64,000 nucleotides of DNA from Planctomycetota bacterium (GCA_029979005.1 JAPOIJ010000001.1:1-64000); one strand, 5' to 3'. Counted from the first letter of the stretch, positions 1 through 8,726 are shown. The notes: a model not told the origin generated them from the letters alone. Numbers and translations: made by a program.

Positions 1-850
1 AGTGAACGACGGTTTTGCTAACCCCAAAAAATGAGCGGACCCCTACTGAATTTGCGCAGAGGGAGGTTCAAAAACTACAGGAGATGATTCCTGCCTCGCC
101 GATCAGAGAGCCGGCGAGAGCGGCAGGTTGATCGCCTTCGGCCGGAGCAACGGGAGTGCCTTCGGGTAGTCCAAGGCGAGCCGCTCCATTTGCGTTGAGA
201 GTGCCTCCGGATTGTCCGGCTCGCCGGACCTCGGGTAAAAGCGAATGCAGAGGCTTGGAGTGGCCGGCGACGCTGTCAAATTTTTTCAAAAGCCCGTGAT
301 CATAATCGAGTGTTTCCTGGGCAATTGGGAACATGCCCGCTGCATCACCAATGCCCAATAGCCATTCACCGGTGAGCTGGTAAGAGAGCCAGCCGGAGGG
401 TGTTGTTATGTGACAGGTTTGTTGGGCAAGTTCTGGACGATTGCGTAACGTCCAGAGCCATCGTGCAGAGGTGATTCTCTTGGGCATTTTAACGCCCAAC
501 GCTTGGGTAAGCTCGTTTTCTTCTCCTTCGTTTCTGGCGTCACACCAAAGTCTTGCTGGTCCCAGCGAGGTGCCGTTCTCGTCCGCGAGAACTTCGCCGT
601 GCATTTGGCCTGAGATTCCAATTGCCAAAACTTCGAAATCGTCGCTAATTTGATCGCGAAGGTTCCGCATTGCGTCTGAGAGTGCGTTGTCCCAGTCAGT
701 AGGAAGTTGTTCGTAGCATCCTTCATCAAGATTCGGGACCATCTCGTAACCGGCTTCACCGGTTCCAAGTACGTTCAGGTCTTCATCGGTAAAAATGACC
801 GAAAGTCCTTGCGTGCCGGCGTCAATGCCTAGGTAGCCCTTGATAGTCAT
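1..850 (-). pseudogene. Xylulokinase-like FGGY sugar kinase, interrupted by an in-frame TGA and cut by the window edge
   Basis: The protein would phosphorylate a ketose such as D-xylulose with ATP in the cytoplasm. The ATG at 850 opens a frame with the FGGY N-terminal phosphate-binding motif GIDAGTQG and later IGISGQMHG, GDAAGMFP and GDQPAALAG. At 68-70 (minus strand) the frame meets TGA just after SCSF. The same frame then continues as TSLCANSVG and RSFFGVSK to base 1, which resembles the family sequence expected after that point. A Gly codon GGA changed to TGA would explain it. What is left is a 260-residue product without the second ATPase lobe, so it is probably inactive unless the stop is a sequencing error or is read through. 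It lies 109 bp downstream of the Fae-like gene, on the same strand. The substrate is inferred from family resemblance only. Confidence 0.75.
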
Positions 851-959
851 TGGTTTGTGTCCTCAACTTCGAACAGTGACTTGGAATCAACAATATCTCA
901 AAACAAAGACCTTCCTTGAGTGGTCGATCTCTTGATTCATACTCTCGCCATGAACTGGT

Positions 960-1508
960 TTAAATTTCACCAGCAAGTCCACGTTCATAATACTTATGCG
1001 TGATCGATTCCTGATTTTCTAGTAACCAGTCGATACTAGGTTCGTTGCACATCGCCTTTCGAATCGCTTGAGTTGTGGCTTCTCGATGAATTTCGAATAG
1101 AGCTTTGTGATCGAGGTTGTCATCGGTTGCGACTCCGGGATTTAACCAAACAGAACAGATGATTCCCAGATCGTTCGCTTTTTCTTTGGGGATGAATCCC
1201 GCGCGAACTGCATCCAGGACGCCGTTGGCGATTGCTGCCTGAACGGTTCCCATCAGGATGTTTGTGTACCGAGAGCTCTTAACGGTGACTTTACTGACCA
1301 TCAGGGTTACGGGGCGGACCTGAATATCTGTATTCAGAATTGCGAATACTTTTGAGTGTCCCGCGGATTGGTTGCCGGTTAAGGTCGCGATTGCGGTGCC
1401 CACCGGACCATCGAGTTCGCCAATGACGATCTCAGGCTCAGCAGCGGTAAAAGGAGGGCCTCCCGCAATTAGGCATTCGCCGGTTCGCATTACAATTCGT
1501 TCGCTCAT
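960..1508 (-). CDS. Formaldehyde-activating enzyme (Fae)-like protein lacking the catalytic histidine
   Basis: Fae condenses formaldehyde with tetrahydromethanopterin in C1 oxidation, a pathway known in planctomycetes. At 182 residues this matches the family. It keeps recognisable Fae blocks: the GECLIAGG start, VRPVTLMVSKVTVKSSRY, and the GTVQAAIANGVLDAV helix. The residue aligned with the active-site histidine of Methylorubrum Fae (AHIDLIIG) is Glu24 here (AEPEIVIG), so the enzyme is either altered or does something else. No other C1-pathway gene is in the window. It sits upstream of the interrupted sugar-kinase gene and could be co-transcribed with it. I am confident of the fold family and not of the reaction. 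Confidence 0.8.
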   Translation of the reverse strand: MSERIVMRTGECLIAGGPPFTAAEPEIVIGELDGPVGTAIATLTGNQSAGHSKVFAILNTDIQVRPVTLMVSKVTVKSSRYTNILMGTVQAAIANGVLDAVRAGFIPKEKANDLGIICSVWLNPGVATDDNLDHKALFEIHREATTQAIRKAMCNEPSIDWLLENQESITHKYYERGLAGEI

Positions 1509-1713
1509 GTTCAGCTCGCTATTTCTAATTTAAAAATGATAACTTTTGTTAGGTAGATTCTGAGTCTAAGATCTGTTGGCTAATATGTCACGGGTGTAAT
1601 AATAAAAATGGAACTATCCGACGCGATACCCGTTCTAGTGAATATTGGCGTGAGTTGGTTGATATTTCAATTAACCCTTTATCATCTAAAAGTTATTTAT
1701 CTTTGGAAAATAC

Positions 1714-2313
1714 ATGATCGAAGTAGAATTAAAGTTTCCAGTAGCTTCGATTGAACAGGTACGCGATCAGATAGTGTCTTTGGGGGCAATTTCTGAGGGC
1801 GTTTCGATTCAAGCCGATGAGTATTTCAATGACCTCAAACGCGACTACGCAAAACTGGATATTGCGGTGCGAATTCGGCAAAGCGATGACAAATATTGGC
1901 TTACATTTAAAGGGCCGAATCTCGATCCGGCGGCAAAAATTCGAAAAGAAATCGAAATGCCACTCAAAGATGCTCTGGCTGCTGAACAGATGAAGGGGGT
2001 GCTGGACGGGATGGGTTTGGTTTCAGTTGCGAAGGTTATGAAGCGCCGAGAAGAATTTGTCGGTCGCGGAGAATTGTCTTCTGTCCAGTTTTGCCTCGAT
2101 GAAGTGGCGGAAGTGGGCGGGTTTGTCGAATTGGAATCGGTTGTCCCGTCACAAGACGGCGTGGAACCAGCGAAGCTCAAGCTGCGTGCTCTGGCTGATC
2201 AGTTAGGTTTATCGGGCTCCACGCGAATAAGTTATCTGGAGATGTTGCTAAAGTCACGTGAGTCGATGCCTTCAGATTCGTCGAGGGGTCCTCGTGAAAA
2301 TCAGACGGAATGA
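1714..2313 (+). CDS. CYTH-domain protein (class IV adenylate cyclase / thiamine-triphosphatase-like)
   Basis: This 199-residue protein opens with the CYTH signature ExExK (IEVELK, residues 2-7). It continues with the alternating charged strands of the triphosphate tunnel: VRIRQSDD, WLTFKGP, KIRKEIE, and the late acidic strand CLDEVAEVGGFVELE. The family binds triphosphates with divalent metal and includes CyaB adenylate cyclases and thiamine triphosphatases. Sequence alone does not tell these apart. The ATG at 1714 follows an AT-rich leader with no strong Shine-Dalgarno site. The stop is 13 bp before the MFS transporter, so the two probably share a transcript. The C-terminal 20 residues are Ser/Arg-rich and outside the domain. 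Confidence 0.85.
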   Translation: MIEVELKFPVASIEQVRDQIVSLGAISEGVSIQADEYFNDLKRDYAKLDIAVRIRQSDDKYWLTFKGPNLDPAAKIRKEIEMPLKDALAAEQMKGVLDGMGLVSVAKVMKRREEFVGRGELSSVQFCLDEVAEVGGFVELESVVPSQDGVEPAKLKLRALADQLGLSGSTRISYLEMLLKSRESMPSDSSRGPRENQTE

Positions 2314-2326
2314 CTAGACTTGCGGC

Positions 2327-3709
2327 ATGTCCTCCGAACTGCCCGACGATCATTCTGAAACACAACCGCTGCGTTCACCCATTTCTCGCGCTCATCGAAG
2401 ATCTGACGAGCAGGAGTGCGTCGCCCCCGTTCGGTCGGTGAGTGAACCACCCAACCATGCCCATAATTTTCGGTTGGCAGTCATCTACATGGTTTTCATG
2501 CGAACGGGGTGGATATTCAAAACTGAGAGCATCATCATGCCCGCGGTTCTCGATGTCATCGGTGGCTCCGGATGGTTAAGAGGGTGCTTGCCGATGCTCA
2601 ACCGCCTTGGTCAGAGCTTACCACCTATGTTGGCATCCGACCGGGTCCGTGGGGCTAAATTAAAAAAACTTGGCTTGTTTGCCACCACTTCAACCATGGG
2701 TGTTTGTTTTTTATTGCTTGCGGCAATTTGGGCGATAACGGAGGGGGCAAAGAGTTGGTGGCTGCCGGTGGTGTTTCTCTTGATTTACGGCGTGTTTTTT
2801 ACCGCGACGGGGATCAATATGGTGATCCTAAATACGATTTCCGGAAAATTAATCCGTGTTGATCGTCGTGGGCGACTGTCTTTGCTGGGAACGGTGATTG
2901 GAGCGAGCGTTGCCGTGGTTTGCGGCTGGTATTTTTTAGATCGCTGGCTGGTTGATGGCTCTGGTGTTGACGGGGGCCGGGCGAACTTCGAAATGATCTT
3001 TCTCGTTACCGGCATAACGTTTCTGGGGGCGGCCGTGGTAGGCTTATTTCTCAGAGAAGCACCGGATGAAGATCTGATACGGCGGCGCGGAGGCAGGGAT
3101 CTTTTAATGGCAGCTTATGAGATTTTTCAAGCCGATCGGAACTTTCGGAGGCTTGCGATAATTGCAGCGCTATTTGGGATGTCCTTGACCCTGTTCCCGC
3201 ACTACCAGCGTCTCGGGCGGGATCGACTTGACCTCGGTTTAAGCGCACTGATTCCCTGGGTGTTGGCTCAGAATATTGGCGCTGCTCTATTCAGTATTCC
3301 AACTGGGTGGCTGGCCGATCGCTACGGTAATCGATTGGTGCTGAAGCTGATCATGGTGGTGTTGTGCATCGCCCCGCTCTTGGCGTTGGCAATTGCTTGG
3401 AGTGACGAATTGCAATCCGCATGGTTTACGATCGTGTTTGGTTTGTTGGGGCTGACGCCGGTGGCGATGCGTTTTCTAAACAACTACACACTGGAGATCG
3501 CGACTCGTGATGAGCACCCTAGTTACTTAAGCACGCTGGCTTTCGCAATGGCTGCTCCCCCGATTTTATTGAGTCCGTTGATCGGTGCTCTGATAGATTC
3601 TGTTGGATTTGAGCTTATTTTCGCGATCGTAACGGGATGCGTGTTTGTAGGCTGGTTACTGGTCTTCACCCTGTCAGAACCTAGGAAATTGAGCTCAGGT
3701 TCAAAATAA
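2327..3709 (+). CDS. Major facilitator superfamily (MFS) transporter
   Basis: A 460-residue integral membrane protein with about 12 hydrophobic segments starting near residue 50, after a hydrophilic N-terminal tail of about 45 residues. The MFS loop motif between helices is visible in the second half as GWLADRYGNRL, and a weaker counterpart in the first half is VDRRGRLSLLG. Substrate specificity cannot be read from the sequence. It follows the CYTH gene by 13 bp on the same strand. No terminator is evident after the TAA at 3707-3709. The family call is secure at the superfamily level only. Confidence 0.85.
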   Translation: MSSELPDDHSETQPLRSPISRAHRRSDEQECVAPVRSVSEPPNHAHNFRLAVIYMVFMRTGWIFKTESIIMPAVLDVIGGSGWLRGCLPMLNRLGQSLPPMLASDRVRGAKLKKLGLFATTSTMGVCFLLLAAIWAITEGAKSWWLPVVFLLIYGVFFTATGINMVILNTISGKLIRVDRRGRLSLLGTVIGASVAVVCGWYFLDRWLVDGSGVDGGRANFEMIFLVTGITFLGAAVVGLFLREAPDEDLIRRRGGRDLLMAAYEIFQADRNFRRLAIIAALFGMSLTLFPHYQRLGRDRLDLGLSALIPWVLAQNIGAALFSIPTGWLADRYGNRLVLKLIMVVLCIAPLLALAIAWSDELQSAWFTIVFGLLGLTPVAMRFLNNYTLEIATRDEHPSYLSTLAFAMAAPPILLSPLIGALIDSVGFELIFAIVTGCVFVGWLLVFTLSEPRKLSSGSK

Positions 3710-3877
3710 CGTTCATATTTAGCTGGGTTACGTCGTCTGCCCCTCAAAAGTGTGAGTTGGGTAACAGTCCGTAATAAGTTGAATAATTCTCACGACCGTT
3801 GAGTCTGGATTTTGCTGACATCGACCGATAGACTCACCGATAAATTATTTTGTCTTGGTTTTGTTGGAGAGAAACAG

Positions 3878-4729
3878 GTGAAGTTCAATATTAAAGCTAT
3901 TCGAATCTCGTGTGTTGGGCTGTTGGCGTTGGCCGTTGTTTTGGTCTCATCTTCGGTATCAAACGCGCAGGATTTGACAGGTGTGAAATGCATCCTGAAT
4001 GGCAAAAAGTCTGCAAAGGCAAGTGCTTCTGTCGACTATCAGGGCGGCAAGGTTTACTTTTGCTGCAACAATTGCGTAAAGGCCTTTAAGGCTGACATGA
4101 AACTAAAGGATAAAGCGAAGTACACAACCAAAGCGAATCACCAGCTCGTTGTGACTGGTCAGTTCACACAAAAGGGTTGTCCGATTAGTGGCGGTGCCGT
4201 CGATGCGTCTAAAGTCGCCGAGATAGGTGGTACGAAAGTGGCGTTTTGCTGCGGTAATTGCCTAGGCAAAGTCAATAACGCTGAGGGGTTGGCAGCAAAG
4301 GCTGATCTAGTTTTCTCCAAGGCTGCATTCGCCAAAGGTTTTGAAAAGAAAAAAGCTGAAGTAAATTTGGATTCCATCAATTGCATGTTGATGAAAAAAC
4401 GAAAAGTCGTCGAATCCAAGTCAGTTGATTACAAAGACGGAAAAGTATATTTCTGCTGTGATCGATGCGTAAAGAAGTTTTCAGGAGCGCCTGCGAAGTT
4501 CGAAACACTGGCGAATCACCAACTCGTTGCCTCGGGGCAGTATCACCAGATTGGCTGTCCTATTTCAGGTGGTGATGTCGACGATGATCAATCAGTCGTA
4601 GTTGGTGGTGTAACCGTCAAATTGTGTTGTGACAAATGCAAAGCAAAAGTTGAAAGTGCTACTTCTGAAGAAGCAAAGATGGAATTGGTCTTCGGAAAGA
4701 AACGGTTCGATAAAGCATTTTCAAACTAA
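3878..4729 (+). CDS. Secreted Cys-rich protein with four YHS/TRASH-like metal-binding modules
   Basis: The start is taken as the GTG at 3878 behind GGAGA at 3866-3870, which puts a clean signal peptide at the N-terminus (hydrophobic core GLLALAVVLVSSS, cleavage near SNAQ). The mature part has four modules, each a single Cys followed about 20-30 residues later by CCxxC: VYFCCNNCVKAF, VAFCCGNCLGKV, VYFCCDRCVKKF and VKLCCDKCKAKV. Modules 2 and 4 start with GCPISGG. The order A-B-A-B shows an internal duplication of a two-module unit. The spacing resembles TRASH/YHS zinc- or copper-binding knuckles, so periplasmic metal binding is a reasonable inference. No adjacent metal transporter or regulator is present here. 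Confidence 0.75.
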   Translation: MKFNIKAIRISCVGLLALAVVLVSSSVSNAQDLTGVKCILNGKKSAKASASVDYQGGKVYFCCNNCVKAFKADMKLKDKAKYTTKANHQLVVTGQFTQKGCPISGGAVDASKVAEIGGTKVAFCCGNCLGKVNNAEGLAAKADLVFSKAAFAKGFEKKKAEVNLDSINCMLMKKRKVVESKSVDYKDGKVYFCCDRCVKKFSGAPAKFETLANHQLVASGQYHQIGCPISGGDVDDDQSVVVGGVTVKLCCDKCKAKVESATSEEAKMELVFGKKRFDKAFSN

Positions 4730-4828
4730 GACCAGTCGGTGATCCATCGAAAACCTGACTGTTAGGCAAGATCAAAGTGCGATAGGCCGTGTTTTAAAAA
4801 GCTAGACAACAAATAAAGGGAGTTACTT

Positions 4829-4981
4829 ATGTCGTCTTCAGATACACCAGTCGAGAAAGATTATGACCCGGTGAAGAATCCACGGCCCGAAGATTTGCAT
4901 GCTTACGGAATCGGGAATGCTTTGATTTGGTTTGCCGGTTTACTTGCTTTACTGGCGATCGTTTACTGGGTTGCGTTTTAG
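4829..4981 (+). CDS. Small single-pass membrane protein, 50 residues
   Basis: ATG at 4829 with an AAAGGGA Shine-Dalgarno at 4815-4821. The frame runs 50 codons to TAG. The first half is hydrophilic and Pro/Asp-rich (EKDYDPVKNPRPEDLHAYG). The second half is one transmembrane helix (IWFAGLLALLAIVYWVAF) that runs to the C-terminus. I do not recognise a family. The good ribosome site, the amphipathic layout and the placement between two same-strand genes support a real gene. It lies about 100 bp downstream of the Cys-rich protein and 114 bp before lpxB. A small subunit or anchor role is possible but unproven. Confidence 0.6.
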   Translation: MSSSDTPVEKDYDPVKNPRPEDLHAYGIGNALIWFAGLLALLAIVYWVAF

Positions 4982-5095
4982 TTTGTACTCGACGGTTGAG
5001 TAAAAGCGGTAAATCACGAGTTTTTACTGATCTTTCCGCGTTGGCGTGGCTTTGGCATAATTTCTGATATTCAGGAACTGGCCAGGGACGGACCA

Positions 5096-6340
5096 ATGCG
5101 GATTTTTTTTTCAGTAGGCGAGCCAAGCGGCGATTTGCATGGATCAAATCTGATTCGCCGATTGAAATCTTGCGATTCAACAATTGAATGCGTTGGATTT
5201 GGTGGCCCCAAAATGCAAGCTGCCGGTTGCGATCTGCATTTTGACTTGACCTCGCTGGCGGTTATGTTTCTTGCCTCGGTGCTCAAAAACATCAGGTTGT
5301 TTTTTCGCTTGATTGCAGAGGCGGATCGTTATCTTGAAAATCACCAAGTGGATGCCGTTGTCTTAATTGATTATGCAGGGTTCAACTGGTGGATTGCGAG
5401 AAAAGCAAAAAAGCATGGGATTCCTGTTTTCTTTTACGGAGTCCCTCAGGTCTGGGCGTGGGCGCCATGGCGGATTCGAAAGATCCAAAAGCTGGTTGAT
5501 CATGTTCTCTGTAAACTCCCATTTGAGGCCTCGTGGTTCGAGCAGCGAGATTGTCATGCGACCTATGTTGGGCACCCCTATTTCGACCAACTGGTCCATC
5601 AAGAATATGATGCCGCTTTCGTCGACGGTCTGGAGGAGAGTGATAAAAGGCTGATCACTTTGCTGCCTGGAAGCCGCAACCAGGAGGTTGAGAGTGTTTT
5701 GCCAGTTTTATTGGATACGGCCCAAAGTGTTTTAGCAGAGGATGATACGTGTCGATTCGCCATCGCATTTTTCAATGAGCCTCAAAGGCAGATGTCGTCC
5801 AAACTGATTGCCGATTCAAACCTTCCCATTGAAGTCTATGTCGGTAAGACCCCTGAGTTGATGCGGGCTGCTTATGCCTGCGTTGCCTGTAGTGGATCTG
5901 TTTCTTTGGAGCTGCTGTATCATCGAAAACCGACAGTGATTGTCTTTAAGGTCCGCCGCTGGGCAATGGTTGTTCAGGCTTTCTTGTTGAGAATTAAATA
6001 TATTACACTGGTCAATTTGATCGCGGCTAAAGAGATTCGCCGGACGAGCTTCCGGGTGTATGATCCCGATGATCCGAACGCAGAGTCATGCGTGATGCCT
6101 GAATACTTGACTGCTGGCGACCCATCGACAAAGGTTGCCCGACGAGTGCTGGGTTGGTTGAGCGACGTTCGTTCGCATTCTGAAAACGTCGCCCAATTGG
6201 ATCATTTGGCAAATCGTTATGCTCAGCCTGGAGCAACTGCCAGAGCCGCCGACTATTTGTTAAAGGAACTTTCTCGTGAGCACTTGAGCGATGAAGATCC
6301 GGCTCTCGACGGATTGTCGGATGCTGAGCAAGCGGCTTAA
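5096..6340 (+). CDS. lpxB: Lipid-A-disaccharide synthase
   Basis: LpxB joins UDP-2,3-diacylglucosamine and lipid X to form the lipid A disaccharide at the inner membrane. The 414-residue protein has the family start (FSVGEPSGDLHG), GFGGPKMQAAG, VVLIDYAGFNW, YGVPQVWAWAPWR, VGHPYFD, LLPGSRNQEV and the nucleotide-binding stretch ACVACSGSVSLELLYH. This is slightly longer than the roughly 380 residues of E. coli LpxB because of a C-terminal Asp/Glu-rich tail. The ATG at 5096 follows GGGACGGA. The gene implies an outer membrane with lipid A. The other lpx genes are not in the window. Confidence 0.95.
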   Translation: MRIFFSVGEPSGDLHGSNLIRRLKSCDSTIECVGFGGPKMQAAGCDLHFDLTSLAVMFLASVLKNIRLFFRLIAEADRYLENHQVDAVVLIDYAGFNWWIARKAKKHGIPVFFYGVPQVWAWAPWRIRKIQKLVDHVLCKLPFEASWFEQRDCHATYVGHPYFDQLVHQEYDAAFVDGLEESDKRLITLLPGSRNQEVESVLPVLLDTAQSVLAEDDTCRFAIAFFNEPQRQMSSKLIADSNLPIEVYVGKTPELMRAAYACVACSGSVSLELLYHRKPTVIVFKVRRWAMVVQAFLLRIKYITLVNLIAAKEIRRTSFRVYDPDDPNAESCVMPEYLTAGDPSTKVARRVLGWLSDVRSHSENVAQLDHLANRYAQPGATARAADYLLKELSREHLSDEDPALDGLSDAEQAA

Positions 6341-6550
6341 CGGGCAGAGGCGCCCGTGGCTTAAAATTCAGCTCCTGAATATTCGCGTCGACGGAGATTC
6401 GAGTTGCATCCGGAGTGACCGTTGGAGAATCTCTATTATTGGTTAGACTAGGAGCTTATCCGGTTGATATTTGCGGACGCTCGTTTTGCACAATCGTGGG
6501 GCTCCTTTGGGGTGGTTTAGTTGATGGCATTGAGTCAGTAGGAGGTCGCG

Positions 6551-7333
6551 GTGTTTCTGAGTGAGCCTGGGCGAACCAGTTATGATCTTAATTTTTCCTG
6601 TTTCGGTTTTCCCGTGCGGGTTCATCCTGCGTTTTTCATCATGCCGTTGTTGCTGGGGAACGGCTTAATCACCAGAGAGGTCAATCAAGGGGTTGGGCTT
6701 TTGGTGGTAACCGGGATTTTTTTCGTCTCCATTTTGATTCACGAACTTGGTCATGCCGTTGCGTTTCGATATTTTGGCATTCCTTCTCGAATCGTCCTTT
6801 ATTGGATGGGTGGATTGGCAATTCCTGAGTCCTCACGCGCGTGGGGGAGCCAGTCGAACAGGGCATTAAATCCGAACCAGCAAATTATCGTCTCCGTAGC
6901 CGGACCAGCATTTGGGCTCGCGCTCGCAGTGGTTTTTTATGGATTGGTGTATTTACTCGGCGGCGGAGTTTTGTTTTGGAACGAGAGTTTTCCGCCGTTA
7001 TTCATTCCCGACTTTTCCGAAGAGTCCAAGTATGCGGGGAAAGGTGTCGTATTCATGATCTGTTACGGCGGAATCATGTTGAACTTGTTTTTAAACATAC
7101 TCAATCTTGCACCGATATACCCGCTCGATGGAGGCCAGATTGCCCGACAGTTTATGGTGAAACTGGATGCTTATAATGGAATACGAAATAGCATTGTGTT
7201 GTCACTGGGAACTTCCATTTTAATTATGGTTGCGAGCCTTGCGTCCGGGGATCGCTTTCTTGCGTTCTTTTTTGGATTCATGGCGTGGACCAACTTTCAA
7301 ATGCTTCAACAGTACAACGGGCCGCGATGGTAG
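6551..7333 (+). CDS. Site-2-protease-type (M50) membrane metalloprotease
   Basis: A GTG start at 6551 sits 5 bp after a near-perfect AGGAGG (6540-6545). The 260-residue product has about six membrane segments with the M50 zinc motif HELGH (residues 64-68) and the second metal motif NLAPIYPLDGGQ (about 185-196). Both are intact, so it is probably an active intramembrane protease of the SpoIVFB / rhomboid-neighbour type. No PDZ or CBS domain is present. Substrate and pathway are unknown, and the adjacent lpxB gives no clear functional link. There is no gene for more than 1 kb downstream. Confidence 0.88.
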   Translation: MFLSEPGRTSYDLNFSCFGFPVRVHPAFFIMPLLLGNGLITREVNQGVGLLVVTGIFFVSILIHELGHAVAFRYFGIPSRIVLYWMGGLAIPESSRAWGSQSNRALNPNQQIIVSVAGPAFGLALAVVFYGLVYLLGGGVLFWNESFPPLFIPDFSEESKYAGKGVVFMICYGGIMLNLFLNILNLAPIYPLDGGQIARQFMVKLDAYNGIRNSIVLSLGTSILIMVASLASGDRFLAFFFGFMAWTNFQMLQQYNGPRW

Positions 7334-8394
7334 TTGCAGCGCAAAGTTACTTTGTCTCTGCGCGATAGTAGTCACTTGCATCGGAAGGGCGTTGCGATGA
7401 CTTCTAAAGCAGGGGTTATACTGTATGGTTCGCCTCCGTTTCCTGGTATTAGAATGGGCTTGTTTCTTGTTTGATCGGTTTGTTGTTCCGACGGCGTTTG
7501 ATTCAACCGAGGTGGTTTCGAATTGCAAACTGTTGCGAATGACGACTTTGAAAGCGATTAAGGGAGGGAAATTGAAGAAAAAAACCATTTTTTTTCAATT
7601 TTTTTTTCGCACTGTTTTTCATCTTACGGTTGGCGGTCTTTTTATCGACTGAAGCGCGTTAGTTTCACGTCAAATGAGTAGATCGAAATCTTGTGGTGCG
7701 TGTTTGCGTTAGTTTTCGCTCGATTGTTTATGTAGGAATCACTGTCTCGAAGATTCTTCCAGAGAATTACGGGCAAAGTGTTTTCAGTTGTAAGAAAACT
7801 ATAGCGTGAAGCGCGATGTTTTGTTTTTTCTTATTTTTTCAAGTGTTTTTTATCGAAAACGCATTTTCAAACTGTCTCAGTGCAATTGTTTGTCTGGTCG
7901 ACTGGGCAGTTTGTCTCATGTTGAGAAAGATTGTCTCGTTCAAACTTACTTTGGAAGACCGATCATTGCTTTCTAATGCCTCTAAAATAAAGTTTAACAA
8001 CTGGTTGCAGTTGAAAATGGTGCGTAGTGGTTTTGAAAAGGAGTGTTTGAGTTTGTTTTTTAACGTCGATCAGATTGATTGAAAAAAACAGGTTCAATGT
8101 TGAGCAAAAAAAATCCGAAAACTTGAAAAACAATATTGAAAAGTTTTTTTTGTTTTTTAAAACTTACGCATCAAGACGCTCGGTAACTTGAGTTCAAATT
8201 TTGATGTCGATGAAAACAGATTGTTTTTTCGAAATTGAAATTTGGAATTAAGCTCTGACCATCGAAGGTTGGAAACGAGCTGACATTCGAGCCATTTCTA
8301 GAAGTGGTTTAATTTCGAATGGTGAGTTTGCTTTAAGACTGGCATATGTTTGCTGGGGGGCAACTCGCCACGGTCTATTAACGGAGGACGTCCT
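7334..8394. other. Long AT-rich non-coding stretch with homopolymer tracts
   Basis: There is no convincing gene in this 1.06 kb. Short open frames at 7425-7652 and 7816-8082 lack Shine-Dalgarno sites, show no family resemblance and mostly reflect T-rich sequence. The region carries many A and T runs: an 8-T and a 9-T run near 7585-7610, and A/T runs of 4 to 8 bases between 8082 and 8158. The hexamer TGTCTC recurs several times between 7740 and 7940. A short imperfect hairpin (AAAACTT/AAGTTTT) lies near 8118-8147. It may hold the long leader or promoter of the AKKK-repeat gene or an unrecognised RNA. Confidence 0.5.
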
Positions 8395-8679
8395 GTGGCC
8401 AAAAAGAAAGCAGCAAAGAAGAAGCCTGCAAAGAAAAAAGTAGCTAAGAAAAAAGTAGCTAAGAAAAAAGTAGCCAAGAAAAAGGTTGCTAAGAAAAAAG
8501 TAGCCAAGAAAAAGGTTGCTAAGAAAAAGCCTGCTAAGAAAAAAGTAGCTAAGAAGAAAGTAGCTAAGAAAAAAGTAGCTAAGAAAAAAGTAGCTAAGAA
8601 GAAGGTAGCCAAGAAGAAGGTTGCTAAGAAGAAGCCTGCTAAGAAAAAAGCTGCTAAGAAAAAAGTTGCAAAGAAGAAG
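8395..8679 (+). repeat. 19 tandem copies of a 15-bp coding repeat
   Basis: Each unit encodes xAKKK. Units differ mainly at silent positions (gct/gcc/gca for Ala, aaa/aag for Lys), with blocks of near-identical neighbours such as gtagctaagaaaaaa. This is consistent with expansion by slippage or unequal exchange. Copy number may vary between strains. Confidence 0.9.
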
Positions 8680-8682
8680 TAA
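8395..8682 (+). CDS. AKKK-pentapeptide repeat basic protein, histone H1-like
   Basis: The GTG at 8395 lies 7 bp after GGAGG (8383-8387). This gives a 95-residue protein built only of 19 pentapeptides of form xAKKK, where x is Val, Ala or Pro. Reading from the start codon the x residues are V, A, P, six V, P, six V, P, A, V. About 60% of residues are Lys, with no acidic or aromatic residues. Such Lys/Ala/Pro repeats resemble the tails of eukaryotic H1 and bacterial H1-like proteins (HctB, AlgP), so non-specific DNA or RNA binding and nucleoid compaction is the likely role. It has no globular domain. A strong hairpin terminator follows at 8727. An upstream TTG at 8350 in frame is less likely as the start. 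Confidence 0.75.
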   Translation: MAKKKAAKKKPAKKKVAKKKVAKKKVAKKKVAKKKVAKKKVAKKKPAKKKVAKKKVAKKKVAKKKVAKKKVAKKKVAKKKPAKKKAAKKKVAKKK

Positions 8683-8726
8683 CTCGATTTTCGAGTGAAG
8701 CAACTGACTGATTGAAACAACGAGAA

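Noticed and set aside
1-850. Genome-wide recoding of UGA as Gly
   Set aside because: Several intact genes in the window end in TGA at the expected family length.
7425-7652. Open frame of 75 codons on the plus strand
   Set aside because: No Shine-Dalgarno, no family pattern, and composition driven by T-runs.
7816-8082. Open frame of 88 codons on the plus strand, rich in Phe and Leu
   Set aside because: The same AT-rich region, no ribosome site, and no domain pattern.
8248-8720. Two long open frames opposite the AKKK gene encoding FFLATFF- and LLLSYFF-type repeats
   Set aside because: They are the antisense reading of the 15-bp repeat, have no ribosome sites and end where the repeat ends.
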